From contig NC_133778.1 of assembly GCF_003597395.2 (NCBI RefSeq), forward strand, positions 25,047,946-25,111,945: a stretch of 64,000 bases of DNA, given 5' to 3'. A model generated the notes under the pieces. That model had not been told where the DNA came from, ran no database searches, and worked only from the letters and a program-made list of their open reading frames with translations. The position numbers and the translations under genes are program-made. This document shows, in pieces, positions 1 through 11,100 of this stretch. The stretch is from Chelonoidis abingdonii (Eukaryota; Chordata; Testudines; Testudinidae). The stretch's first letter is position 1. Each line of letters begins with the position of its first letter.

Positions 1-164
1 ATTACTGAAAAAATTGTTTACTTTCCCATTTGTACCATATAATTATAAAACAAATCAATTGAATATAAACATTGTATTTGTCTGGATGAAATCTTAGTTT
101 GTACTGACTTTGCTATTGCTTTTTATGTAGCCTGTTGCAAAAGTAGGCAAATATCTTGATGAGT
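1..164. other. Unclassified AT-rich non-coding sequence
   Basis: I see no reading frame, RNA gene or repeat family that I recognise here. The stretch is simply AT-rich. Confidence 0.5.
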
Positions 165-232
165 TGATGCACCCCCTGGAAGACTGCTACGTACCCGAGG
201 GGTAGATGTACCACTGGTTGAGAACCACTGCT
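165..232. mobile_element. Remnant of a hAT-like transposon end
   Basis: The stretch ends in GTTGAGAACCACTG (217-230). Its reverse complement, CAGTGGTTCTCAAC, resembles the start of many vertebrate hAT terminal inverted repeats. The preceding 50 bp, rich in ACCCC and GGGGTA, resembles the subterminal part of a reptile hAT MITE. The other end and a target duplication were not found, so this is a fragment. The family assignment is by memory. Confidence 0.4.
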
Positions 233-317
233 CTAGACCACTGCATCGAAGGCAGGAGACGGCACTAGAAGGGTACCTGTCAGCTGGTTCGGTCATCTCT
301 ATTGCAGCAGGTAGATC

Positions 318-500
318 CTATTGTCAGAAAAACTTGGCCTGAACCAATTTCCACTGGAAAATAAAATTCTGTCAAAATCAAAATGCATTGGGAAATCATT
401 TGATTTCACAAAAAAATTGTTTTGGAGAAAAGCCAAAGAACCAGTTGTGGCAATGTTGAAACATTCTCTTTAGACATTTTTGGAAAGAAACGTTTTGAGT
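318..500. repeat. Probable copy of an A/T-rich foldback repeat family
   Basis: Runs of A and T such as TTTCCACTGGAAAATAAA, followed by CATTGGGAAATCATTTG, resemble the copies at 7456-7700 and 57649-57985. The family appears to be a non-autonomous DNA element with degenerate inverted ends. This copy is the most diverged of the three, so the call is weak. The flanks (233-317 and 501-669) hold nothing I recognise. Confidence 0.35.
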
Positions 501-669
501 TCATATCATCAGATTTTTCATTTGTAATGTTTTAAATTTTGTATTATATATAAAGAATAATATGAAACAATCAAATATCAAAATAACATATTTTGATTTT
601 GTTGCAATGAAATGTTTCAATAGATCCCAAATTATTTTTTGCCCCCAGATCCTTAGTGAAACATCTGCT

Positions 670-771
670 GCACAGCAATTCATGAATTTGTGTGTTATTC
701 TTGTGCAGGGACCATAGTAATCTTCTCTGTATTGTACCAGTTCTAGAATATGTGCTGCTGTAGCGGCAGGT
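670..771 (-). pseudogene. RNU6: U6 spliceosomal snRNA pseudogene
   Basis: Read on the minus strand, this stretch follows U6 snRNA almost end to end: the 5' stem-loop portion ending GCAGCACATAT, the CAATACAGAGAAGATTA block, then a segment like the internal stem-loop region and CACAAATTCATGAA near the 3' end. U6 is the RNA at the catalytic centre of the spliceosome, where the ACAGAGA box pairs with the 5' splice site. Here the ACAGAGA box is intact (724-730), but the AGC triad just after it reads ACT, and there are substitutions throughout. I see no oligo-T terminator at the end. It is therefore a retroposed or duplicated dead copy. It explains an apparent 93-codon minus-strand reading frame across 571-852, which is not a gene. 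Confidence 0.85.
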
Positions 772-1198
772 ATGAAAGTTTATGTGTGGAGGAACATATG
801 GTTGTGAGAACTGCATATTCTTGCTCATTGCTATTAAGCACTTGTGAGGCACTCACATACTAGGGCAATAGGGGCCAAATAAGTAATTTTGATAGACAGA
901 TTTAGTAGTTTCTTTCTATCGTATGTAAAGGGAATGCTGTAAGTGCTGCAGTTCAGTAAATCTCCTTGTTTTAATGGCACTCTTCATACTGGGGCCATAC
1001 TGATCAGTCTGCTGAGTAGTGAGTTAAGGCTATTTGAGATGGTTAATTTAGGCAGTAAAAGTTTCAGACATCTCTTAAACCAAGTGCTGAAACTTTATTT
1101 TACAGCCTCACAGTGCAGTGTTAATGCCATTAGCCATATATAAGGATAAGATTTAGTCATGAAGATCACGTATTCCCTGACTTTAATGAATCCCCGTG
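772..1198. other. Unclassified non-coding sequence
   Basis: No gene, RNA or repeat recognised. Short reading frames here have no protein-like character. Confidence 0.5.
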
Positions 1199-1399
1199 AC
1201 TTCTTGGCTTCAACTGGTGTGTCTGTGGTGGAAGCAAGAGCTGTCAGCCCCCATGGCAGGGGTGGGGGATGGAGCTGTCTGCTGCCATGGATGTGGCAGG
1301 GGTTGAAGCCCCCCCGGCATTTAGGCCCGGATGGTCAGTCCCATCCCCCTGAGCCTCCACCAGTACCTCAACCCACACAGCTATTCTTAGCACACTAGC
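1199..1399. repeat. GC-rich insert, possible diverged DNA element
   Basis: This 200 bp block is much richer in G and C than its surroundings, with CCCCCATGGCAGGGG and GGGGTTGAAGCCCCCCC giving local dyad symmetry. Such compact GC-rich blocks in AT-rich reptile DNA are usually diverged non-autonomous transposons. I could not name the family or find inverted ends or a target duplication. The open frame over 1159-1398 looks like a by-product of composition. Confidence 0.3.
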
Positions 1400-2689
1400 A
1401 TAGACCCGGCTAACAGGCTTGCACCCAGTTGCAATACAGTCATACCCTAAATTGCTTATTCATGCTCCACCTCACTGTGGGAACTCTAGTTTGCAGAGTA
1501 ACCTCTTGTGGACCACATGGCAAGTAACCGAACAATGAAGGCTTTGCACAGGAGTTTTTTTAAAGACAATAACTTTTACCTTCAAAGCTCACAAGAGTTA
1601 TGGCTCTTTAGGAAAAACAACAAAAGCCTAGACATGGGAGAGAGCATATATGTGCATCTCTCTTCTTGTGATTCCTAAGCCAATCAGTGTGTCAGGTAGG
1701 TAGGCCTCTCCTGTCCTCTGCCTCCTGCAATCCGATGTTTGTCTCTCAATGGTCAGCCAGTGAGAAAAATGGAGCTTAGAGCAGATCCGACCTTTAAATA
1801 AGATTTCTACCCTTTCTGTTCAGTGACCAACTGACCAGCTGGAAAACACATGTCAGCTGGTTACCTGGGAAGTTCCAGCTGCATGGACTACAAACTTGGA
1901 ACACCGGTTCCCTACAGCCTGGCTTCTCTTTGTAGTATGCCCATTGTGCTAGGGGGTCTGTCCCAGTGATTGGAAAACAATCAAAGTTGATGACTCTTCT
2001 GTTGGCCTTTCAGGAAGGTGTCAGGTACTACAATAGACTGCCCTAGGTCTGTCCTTGACAGCTCAATCCATCACAGAGATTAATTGTTCTTGCTACAGAT
2101 ACTTGTGTTTGTAATTGATAATGATAGTTTGGAAAATATTCAGAATATACAGTGGAAGCATTTGTTAATGGGTTAGGAAAGCTTTCAAGTCTAAATGACC
2201 AGTTTTAATTCAGTCAAGGTAATTAGTGATTGAATATTGTTACCATATTATGGCAGTTTATCAGCCTGTAGGAAATGAATTTATTGGCCTCAGCATCACA
2301 AAATCCCTTCTAACAAATGCAAAAAGCAGTCTCAGCTGACAGACTAAGGATTCAGTTTGCATGGGGAATGAGCAACTCTCTCAACTCTAGCCAGAGCCCC
2401 TCCGGGTTTATGGTTTATTGGTAGGGCAGTGTGGGAAGCATGCATAGCCACTATCCATACTGTCTGTATTCTGTGGAGAAACTTTAACAAACTTAGTTGA
2501 ACCTAAAAGAGGATTTGGTGCAGGTTCAGTTTGAGGTTTGGGGGAAGGAAGAGATAGAGCTAGTTCTTGTTTTCTTTTATCCATCATATATTGTGGGGAA
2601 TGTGAATTGAAGTAGTTATTAAATGAATTTTAATAAGGAACAGTTCATTTCTGTGCTATTGTAATCCACGGTAGCAATATGTGGGACTT
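1400..2689. other. Unclassified non-coding sequence
   Basis: No coding, RNA or recognisable repeat signal. The style of 1480-2050 (moderate GC, few simple repeats) could be an old LTR-type element, but no ends are visible. Confidence 0.45.
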
Positions 2690-2818
2690 TGTCCCCCTCT
2701 AGTGGCTAGACCACGTAAGTGAATAAGAAGCTACTAGAGCTGTCAGTTTAAGGAGTTCCTTCTTTAATACTGTTTATATCATACCCTTGAATAGAGGAGG
2801 TGGTGGCCACCAGAGGGA
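2690..2818. repeat. Small foldback repeat with two opposed CTCF-like cores
   Basis: CCCCCTCTAGTGGCTAGACCAC at one end (2693-2714) is nearly the reverse complement of GTGGTGGCCACCAGAGGG at the other (2800-2817). This gives a roughly 130 bp element with imperfect inverted ends. Both arms contain a core resembling the CTCF motif: CCACTAGAGGG on the minus strand (2695-2705) and CCACCAGAGGG on the plus strand (2807-2817). The foldback is seen directly. Binding by CTCF is inference only. Confidence 0.45.
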
Positions 2819-3710
2819 ATTATTTGCAGACACTCTAAGGCCCCTGAGTTATTTATTTAAATAATTTACCTCTTTGATCTTACTAACAAACTTGACTAAA
2901 TGAAGCAGGTGGTCACCAGGTTGATCCATCCACAATAAACTTTAAACCTTTCACTGGCTTTTACTACAAAAAAAAAATCACAGAACACTATAGCGAGCAG
3001 ATGCTTTATTGCTCTGGCTTGTATAATTGCCATAACTGTCTGCTGTTTTTTCTTCCCAGCAACTACTTGTTAGTTTCACCAGCTGCTCAACAAACCCCAC
3101 CAGTCTGTCTCCACTCCCTACAGCTCTGTGCTTCCACATTTTGAAGAATGTTCTTTGTAAACAGAGCCAATTTTATCTGTGGTGTAAGTATGTACAACTC
3201 CATAACTTCACTGCTTCAATGGCGTTGCACCTGCTTACAGATGGGGTGAATTTGACTGTTTGAATTGCAGGAGTCAGCTACACAGACATTGGTTGTTGTT
3301 AAAAATTTGATATGTGAGATTACCATAATAGTCCCCTACACATAGGCTTGGAGATACCTGTAGGTAACTGTGTGATAGCAGGTGGCCTGATTACTACTCT
3401 AGATCATTCATAAAGGGCCTGCATACAAAAACCTGAAGTTTATAGAGATGGCCTGCTGCTGGAACACAGACCTGCTCATCCTCAATAAAGACAGATATGT
3501 TGTAGTTTTCTGTTATCATATCACAAGAGCTACTGTAGCAAATAACATGGTTAGTTTTCGAAACCAAACAGAAGGCTAGAAATCATAAAATAACAGGAAC
3601 AAAACAGTTTGGCACTTCTCCCTCACATGCCCACCACAACTGTAAAGTAATCAGCAACAACAACAACAACATGCTGGCAGCCAGTCACTGGCCCCTCCTA
3701 AGACACAACT
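2819..3710. other. Unclassified sequence with a short (CAA)n tract
   Basis: Nothing recognised apart from a CAA microsatellite at 3654-3670. Confidence 0.5.
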
Positions 3711-3765
3711 TCATTTTTCATAGATTCATAGTTCAGTCCAGAAGGGACAGTTAGATTATCTAGTC

Positions 3766-4063
3766 CAAGGACCTTTGGCACATGGCTTGCCTGGCAGGCC
3801 GGGCTGGTTTGTTTACCTGCCGCATCTGCAGGTTCGGCCAATTGCAACTCCCACTGGCCGTGGTTCACTGTCCCAGGCCAATGGGGGCTGCGGGAAGTGG
3901 CAGCCAGCACATCCCTCAGTCTGCGCCATTTCCTGCAGCTCCCATTGGCCTGGGACAGTGAATTGTGGTCAGTGGGAGCTGCAATCAGCCAAACCTGTGG
4001 ATGTGGCAGGTGAACAAACTGGCCCGGCCCACCAGGAGGTTGCCAAAAGGTTCCTGATCCCTG
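3766..4063. mobile_element. Non-autonomous hAT foldback element inside the CR1 tail
   Basis: The two halves are imperfect reverse complements. GGTTTGTTTACCTGCC on the left answers GGCAGGTGAACAAACT on the right, and the segments around CCAATGGGGGCTGCGGG and CTGCAGCTCCCATTGG form the centre. The right end reads GATCCCTG, as expected for a CAGGG..CCCTG hAT terminus; the left terminus has lost several bases. Flanks ATCTAGTC (3758-3765) and GTTTAGTC (4064-4071) match at 6 of 8 positions, consistent with a decayed 8 bp hAT target duplication. The CR1 sequence resumes directly after it. Mirror-image open frames on the two strands are an artefact of the palindrome. A related element is at 22261-22561. 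Confidence 0.75.
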
Positions 4064-4388
4064 GTTTAGTCTTACCATCTGTATATCACAGGCCATTACA
4101 TTTTACACATTTACCCCTGTGTTGAACCCAATAACTTGTGTTTGGCTAAAGCATGTCTTCCAGAAAGGCATTCACTCTTGATCTGAAGACATCAAAAGGT
4201 CCAAATCCACCACTACCCTTGGTAGTTTCCTCCAGAGGTTTGTTTCCCTCACTGTTAAAATGTAGCTTAAACTTCCAGTTCCAGACATTAGTTTTTACTA
4301 TGTCTTTCTTCACTAGATGAAAGATCCCTTTAGTACCCATTAATTTCTGCACGCATAGGTACATATACACTTATCAAGTCACATCTTA

Positions 4389-4506
4389 GGTTACATCTAC
4401 ACTACCATTCCCAGCTTGCATACAAATCCTCACGTCAGCTTCATCAAGCTAGCGCGAGTATGTGTACTCGAACTGGGAATCATACCCTTAGCTTGTAGAT
4501 GTAGCC
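4389..4506. mobile_element. Short Harbinger-type MITE
   Basis: GGTTACATCTACACTACC at one end and the reverse complement of TTGTAGATGTAGCC at the other form inverted ends, with a second inner pair CATTCCCAG / CTGGGAAT. The 3 bp flanks are TTA (4386-4388) and TCA (4507-4509), fitting the TNA-type duplication of PIF/Harbinger elements with one substitution. It lies inside the CR1 3' region and is therefore younger than that LINE. Confidence 0.6.
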
Positions 4507-5591
4507 TCACTCTTCTGTATGAAACCTAAAAGGCATTTTCTTCACCCTCTCTGATTTTTAAAATGTGGACCAAGAACTGGACGTAGCATTCCAGCATTGG
4601 TTTCTCCAAATCTGAATACAGAAGTGAAGTCACCTCCCTTACTACTGCTCTTACTCACTACTCCCCTGTGTATACATCCAGGGTCGCTGTAGCTGTTTTT
4701 GCCACAGTAGCCATCTGGATATAACTTTGCATTTGGCTGTACTAAAACATAGTTTGTTTGGATGGGCCCAGGTTACCAAGCTATCCAAATGGCTCTGTAT
4801 GGCTATCCTGTCCTCATCATTATTTGTTATTCCACCACTCTGCAAATTTTATCAACAGTGATTTTGTATTTAGTTCCAGATCATTGATGAGAATGTTGAA
4901 CAGTTTTGGGACAAGTATCGATCCCTGGGGAACCCTACTGGAAATATCCCCATTCAATGATGATTCCCCATTGACCATTCCTTTCTAAGATCTGTCATGT
5001 ACTCTGTTGATATTCTATAATGCTAATTTTTGAATCAGAACATTGCATGGTATTAAGACAAAAGCCTGACAAACTCCTCACTATATTAGATCTGCACAGT
5101 TACCTTTTATCAACCAAATTTGTAATCTTATCAAACAATAAAATCAGGCTTATTTGACAAGACTTATTTTCCATAAAATGGTGTTGATTGGCATTAATTA
5201 TATTGCTATACTTTAATTCTTTATCAATTGAATTCCATATCAGGCAACCAGCCTATAGTAACTTGGGTCATCCTGCTTTCTCTTTTTGAATATTGGCACA
5301 TTAGCACTCTTCCAGTCTTCTGGAATTTCCCTGTTATTACAAAATTTATTAAAATTATCATAAACAGGCCAGAGATCTACTCAGCCAACTCTTCTAGGAC
5401 TCTTGGGTACAAGTTATCTGGGCCTGGTGATTTAAAAATATTTTGCTCTAGTAGATGTTGCATCACATCCTCCTTGATTACTAATGGACTGGAAAGTATT
5501 TCAAAATCCTCATATGATATGAAGTACATCATCCTACTTTTTTCCAAATACTGAATAGAAATATTTATTGAACACTTCTGCCTTTTCTGCA

Positions 5592-5979
5592 TGTGACAAG
5601 CCCTCTGTCCACCCCTCTTCCTGGGGCCCACTGGTTGCTCTATAAAGTTCAGAGAGGCTTCTAGTTATGCAGCACCCATGACTTTATTTACATAACATTC
5701 TCCCACCACCAGTGTTATGCTATGTACAGAGCTTGCAGGCCTGCTAATCTCTTCTCCTAAGCAGAGTCTGCCCTCAGCCTGGAAACTAACCTTCCCCTGG
5801 CCATCTCCCTGTCTTCTGGCTGCCAGCCAGCCTTTATAGCCCTGGAACCCTCAGGCCCGCAGGTGCAGCCAATTCCAAAGGCCAGGCACCAGGCTTCTCC
5901 CCAGCCCAATCTATTTCCCTTGATTGGGGCTGGCTGAGCTGGGGCTAATTAGATGCCTTTGCACCAGCAGCCTGCTACA
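5592..5979 (-). mobile_element. Solo LTR of an endogenous retrovirus-like element
   Basis: The 388 bp unit starts TGTGACAAG, ends GCTACA, and is flanked by identical 5 bp duplications CTGCA (5587-5591 and 5980-5984). The CR1 LINE resumes on the far side. Read on the minus strand it has promoter logic in the right order: a TATAAA box (5833-5838 on the plus strand as TTTATA), then an AATAAA polyadenylation signal (5683-5688) about 145 bp downstream, giving a short R region. No internal viral genes remain, so the provirus was reduced by LTR-LTR recombination. The 5 bp duplication does not decide between retroviral and Gypsy-type origin. Confidence 0.8.
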
Positions 5980-6310
5980 CTGCATCATTACGGTTTTACC
6001 ATATTTATCTGGTAAGGGGCACATACTGTTCTTAGGATTTCTTTTGTTGCTAATATACTTACAGATTCCTTCTTATCGTCCTTACCCCAGCCAGCCATGG
6101 ATTTCAGCTTGATGTCTTTAGCACCCACTAATTTTGTGGATTTCTTAACTTTTAATTTATCAATTGCTATCCATTTCCCCATTTGTTATATATTGCCTTT
6201 TTATTTCTAATTGCTGCCTTCACTTTGCCATTAAGTCAGGATGGGCATTTAGCCAAAATTGTCCTTTCTTTCTAAGTTGTTGACTTTCTTTTTTAATTGT
6301 CTCATAATTT

Positions 6311-6356
6311 AAATAATAATAATAATAATAATTATTATTATTATTTATAATTTTTA
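6311..6356. repeat. (AAT)n/(ATT)n self-complementary microsatellite
   Basis: AATAATAATAAT switches to ATTATTATTATT in the middle, so the tract can fold on itself. It sits where the CR1 homology fades out. Confidence 0.85.
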
Positions 6357-7455
6357 TAATAATTTATTTTTTTAATCATAAGTTTCACTAAGTGAAGCAG
6401 TCAGACTGTAAAATCAAAGAAATGCCAATAAGCCTGGAGCGATGAACAGGTTTTTTTGTACTTCTCTTTCTCCATTGTTGCCTCAAAAGGATTCTCAGCG
6501 CACACCATCCGTCATAATTTCTACTTTATGCATGAGATGAAAATAGATATGACACAATAATTGACTCCCACTTTGTTATCCCTGTTGTTTCTCTTTGGCT
6601 TTGTCCCTTTTTTGTGCCCTGTTTTTTTTGCATTATTTGGCATAGGTGCTGATTTAGGGAGGTTAGCGCTGGAGTAACAGATCTCTGGCTAAATTACATG
6701 AGGAAGGATTTGATTGCAAGTGAACACTGGAAGGAAATGCTGCTCTTGTCATTTCTCCCCTGTGTCTCACTCTTTCCTTTTTCAGAGGAAATGGTGTTAG
6801 TAGGTCAAATTTACATGCTCTCCACAAGAAGTCAGTCAATATGGCTTTATGAAGGACTTCTCAACCATCTGGGACTGAAAAAATTCCCAGAACTGAACAT
6901 GGAAATGTGAAGAAAGAAAAAGAATGTTTTTCACAGTTACTGTTTGGCCCATTTAACTATTATTTCCAGGGAAAGAAGGGAAGATGGATTAAGAGAAAAA
7001 CCTTAGCATATTTGGAATCAATTGAAAAAACTCACCACTTTGATCTAGTATTCAGTAACCCCACTAAGATATAAAACACCATGACGTCCCTACAGAATGT
7101 GGCAAGGAGAGAAAAAAGATAGACATCTTGTGTTAATTTTAATGAATTTACTAGGAGCAAAGATATCCTAGTGAAGGGCGTGGTACAAGAACCTAGATAG
7201 ATAGGCTAGATAGAACGCCTCACAAGGCTGGATTCTATGTGAATATGATGCAACCACACCTGGAATATTGTCTTTAACTCTGAGTAGTGTATGTACCTCA
7301 TTATCAACAACACTGGCAAACTGGAGGGTGCTTAGCAACAAAAAAGATTAGGGTTTTGAAGGGACTGACTTACTTTTTCAGTATCTCCTCATTGCAGGAG
7401 ACAACTATGCTGATTGGCTTTTAGCTGCCCTTCACTTTCATTACTTTTATTTCTA
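6357..7455. other. Unclassified non-coding sequence
   Basis: No gene or repeat family recognised. A 70-codon open frame at 6698-6910 has no recognisable motif. Confidence 0.5.
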
Positions 7456-7700
7456 GAGCTGGTTGAAATTTTCTACTGAAAAGATTTTTTCATTGAGCAA
7501 TGCCTTTTAAAAAAACCTTTTTGGTGCAAAAATGCAGTGGAATGCATAACTGAATTTTTATCAACATTTTTATAAAAAAGTTTGAAATGGTTATAGGAAA
7601 GTTTCACTTACTGAAAACTAAGTTTTCAACAAACAACACATTTTCATTTATTGAAAACTGGTGTTCTGGTAAATGAAAATTGTCAATAACCATTCTGATA
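7456..7700. repeat. A/T-rich foldback repeat copy
   Basis: It starts AGAGCTGGTTGAAATTTTC and continues with homopolymer-rich blocks such as TTTTTTCATTGAGCAATG. The start and general texture match the copy at 57649-57985, which begins TAGAACTGGGTAACATTTTT. I regard these as one reptile DNA-element family with weak inverted ends. The right boundary is approximate. Confidence 0.45.
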
Positions 7701-8010
7701 CATTTTTTTGAAAAAATTAGATACACTTTAAAAATATTTCATACAAATGAAAAAAATGAATCTTTTAATGAGTCTCACCATTTTCAATAATTGGGATTAT
7801 CCTACAATGTGTGTCAGGTTAGTGTGCTGTATGATTAAGTGATTTCTGTCACAAACTCTGAGCATTTAAAAATGTTGATCGGCTTCATTTTGACTCAGAC
7901 ATCCCTAAAATGCATGTAAACATAATTAGTTCTTTAAAATTCTTTCATATGTTAACACGTTCCTTGCATGAATAATAACAATAATTAATAATAGATAAAG
8001 GCCTGTTATT

Positions 8011-8165
8011 CCATTAATCACACTTTTTATATTAGTGACTAAAGGCCAACCAAGCGTGGGGCTCTGTTGTGCCAGGCACTGAACAAACCTGGAGTAGCAG
8101 CCATTCCCTGCCCTGAAGAGCTTATCATTTAAATAGACAAGTCAGACACAGGGTAGGGGAAGGGG
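8011..8165. repeat. MIR/CORE-like interspersed element, first half
   Basis: Sequence of the form GGGGCTCTGTTGTGCCAGGCACTGAACAAA, CCTGCCCTGAAGAGCTTA and AAATAGACAAGTCAGACA matches the first part of the element at 28866-29165. The MIR-like second half is missing or too diverged. The interval 7701-8010 holds nothing recognised. Confidence 0.55.
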
Positions 8166-11100
8166 TGTAACACAGAAGCAGAATGATCAATGTAATGGCA
8201 GCAAATGTCACATTAGTTTCACAATTTTATTTTTCAGGTAGGTGTACGTAGGAGGGGATAAGCTCAATGAAAGGGAAGGGGCTGAGGGTAGCAGGGAAGT
8301 GGAGAAGAGGATGAGAGGCGGATGTGAAGTGAACTTGAGGTGAGGGAGTGGAAGGTGTAGGGTTGGAGCAAACAGCCAGTTAACAAAGGGCGGAGAAAGT
8401 CCAGTCAAACTGTAGAAGGTTCTCTGAATATCCAGAGGTCCCTGCTTTAGCTGCTTCTGCTCCTACCAATTGGACTCCATGTCTGGTTGCTCTCTCTGAA
8501 GTTTTCCAGCCAAGACCACTTGGCAAGAGGGTGGAGGGAGTAAAGGGGAATGAGGCACCATCTGGTTCCTAGTGCCCATCAGAATGGGGGAGGAGTCTCC
8601 CCTGCACAGTTCTGGGTCATGTGGGGTACTGAGGGGAGCAGTGGCCTTGGCTGCGCCCCATTTTACCCCCTCTCCCTCCAACGTAACAGTTCCTACTTTG
8701 GTTGCTTCTGCTGCTACCAGATGGAGTATCTGGCTAAGATCCAAGAACACAATTGATTAGGCTATGGCTAGATTGGGACAATAAAGTAAGGAACAAAATC
8801 ACACTCGGAAGAGTGGATTTCAGTTTATGACTGAAGAGGTTCTTAAAAGGCAAGGGCTGAGAATTATTCCCCTCCCACAGGTTCCAAATGGCTTTATCAT
8901 CATCAAAATTTTAAAAAGCTCAGATGTTGACTCATCTACTTGTATGATATTGCAGCTATTCCTTACTTCAGGGCAATCTACTGACTAGCTTTTAGCAGAT
9001 GAGTTTTCAGGCTGGTAGATGTTATCTTTTTTTTTTATTATTATTTTGAGAATGAAATAGATAGTTTAACCTTTAGAACACTGGCATTTTATAGACTGAC
9101 AGCCAAAGGAGTTTCTAAAAGCAGAGGTTTCAAATCACTACACACACATTGTGCTGTTATTTGGGTTTCTCCTTATCTTACCCCTCACCTCAGTAAAGAT
9201 GTGTCTATTCATCCTGAGTGTTCTGCTCTGAAGTCCTGAAAATAATACTACTGAGGTATTAAAAACAGCCTCTTGAGGTACTGTTTTTGTACTGAGGTAC
9301 TGAACTCTTCAGCACTTACTCTCCTCGTTGTTCTTGCCAGCTGGAATCCCATTCCCTATCAATTCCTGCTCCTTTCATACAGCAGCCAAGACATTTCCAC
9401 CTGCATATCCCTTCCATACTATCCCATCTTGCTTTACAAAATGCCCCCAAAATTGTTCCTGTCCAATGGGTCTCCAGACTTAAGCTGCCTGATTATCTGG
9501 CCCAGCCATCAATGCCTCCTCTCCATTCTCCATCATTGATGGCTGGCTCCATTTCAGTTCCTCTCCATTCCCAACCAAGCCAACCTGCCTTCCTACTGCA
9601 GGTTTCCTTCCAAGGAGAGAACACCAATGGGCACCAAGAATGTGTGCTTCACGTTGGGACTGTAGGCTGAGGAACAGGAGAAAGTTCCTGGCAGAAAGGA
9701 GGCTGTGCAGGGTCAGACTTGCTTTTCTTAAGACTGGTGACCTTTGCTTTCTCTCTGTCACCAGAAAACCTTTCTTCCTGACACCCTATTTGTCCTTCTC
9801 TTCCTAAATAGCAACCACAAAACTCTGGAAATCAGCCATTTCTCATATAACATCCATCTAATTTGCAGAGGATTAATGAGGAGTATCACGTTGCACTACC
9901 ATGGTCCTCCTCTCATTTATTTGTGCATGGTCAAGCCTGCAAAGGAATCTGAGCACCCCAAAGTCAACACGGCTCCGCTGCAGATTAGAGGTGCAAGGCT
10001 GACTAGTACAAATAATGATTTTGATTCACCAGCTCAGGGCAAAGGTGGCAGCTGCACCAATGGCAATGGAAATCCCTGGCAAAGGGCAGGCACTGGTAGC
10101 AATGCTGCCTTAATTTTCCAGGGTGTTCTCATAATTGGGGTCTTGTGGGCCTACCTCTGTTCGGAGCTCAATTGTTGGAAAGTGGGTGAAAGTTCATAAA
10201 ATGTTACAATTACCTGTAACAGTGTATATTGATAGAGAAGACACAAAATAGACACAGACTGTGTTGGTAAAAACAAAAATGGCTGCTGGTATAACCAAAT
10301 GACTGAGTTGAAGCTGTAACTTTTAAACAACAGAAAAATGGAACCGGGAAATAATGGGGCAGAAGTGGAGCAAATTAGGCTTAATTTGACAGAATAATCA
10401 GGGGATGGGATGACCTATTCTATAAATCATCTGATTTTGTAGTCCTTAACACACATTTTATTCAAAGAATAAAATGGGAGAACAGACTCCTGTGGGATTC
10501 CCTCAGGAAAAGCCGACAGACTTCTGCTTCATTCCAGAGACTTGTTGTTCCACCAGTGAACCTTGAGGATCACTGTGACACTCAGCCCACAGGCCGCCAA
10601 TAAGGATGTTGACCATTATCACTGGACCAGATAGAATCCTGGGTTAATACATGTGAGATCCTGCTCTTTCTTCCCTTCTCTTGTGTTTCCCCTTCTTATT
10701 TCCCAATATATTCCTCCGAGTCTCTTTCTGTCAGCTTTCGACCTGATCCTGAGACCAGCTGCATTGCATGGCACCAGCACAGTGAGATGAGATGGCCCAT
10801 TGGTTCTGCCCAGCCTAAGGAGGACCAGAGAAAAAGAAATATCTTCCCAGACTAGGGAAGTGAGCCAGGATCTAGAGCAACTGCAGTCTTAGTCAGCCTG
10901 CCAGCTTAGAGCATTGATCTGTGACTAACCAGCTGCTTTGATATCTGAGAATTTCAGCAAAAAGCCATATTTCCCCCACCTTTACTCTTCTTTCTCCTCT
11001 CCCTCAATGTGTCTATTTGTCTTGTTAAAGGCCGGAAAAGTGACCAGAAAACTTGCAGATGGATTAAAATTCAACAACAGAACTATCTTTTCTTCCCCAC

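Larger units (their letters stand above)
3711..6310 (-). mobile_element. Old CR1-clade LINE, minus strand, interrupted by three younger insertions
   Basis: The 3' end lies at low coordinates: the TTCATAGATTCATAG block (3718-3732) followed by CCAGAAGGGAC is the antisense of a common reptile CR1 tail. Moving upward, minus-strand fragments of ORF2 appear in order. A C-terminal RT part (4651-4845) reads as LVTWAHPNKLCFSTAKCKV. The RT block 4895-4985 reads VPQGSIL followed by FNILINDL. A more N-terminal part (5377-5631) contains KSPGPDNLYPRVLEELAE. Sequence beyond 5985 continues the same element toward its 5' end and fades near 6310. Stops and frameshifts are frequent. The catalytic F-A-D-D box is gone: minus-strand sequence near 4843-4855 passes from KFA straight into diverged codons. 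Insertions at 3766-4063, 4389-4506 and 5592-5979 are younger than this LINE. Confidence 0.8.

Noticed and set aside
3698..4125. Opposed open frames of 132 and 116 codons
   Set aside because: They are mirror images produced by the hAT foldback palindrome and contain no domain.
9744..10199. Plus-strand frame of 151 codons
   Set aside because: No recognisable domain, and amino-acid order looks random. I cannot support an exon without splice or homology evidence.
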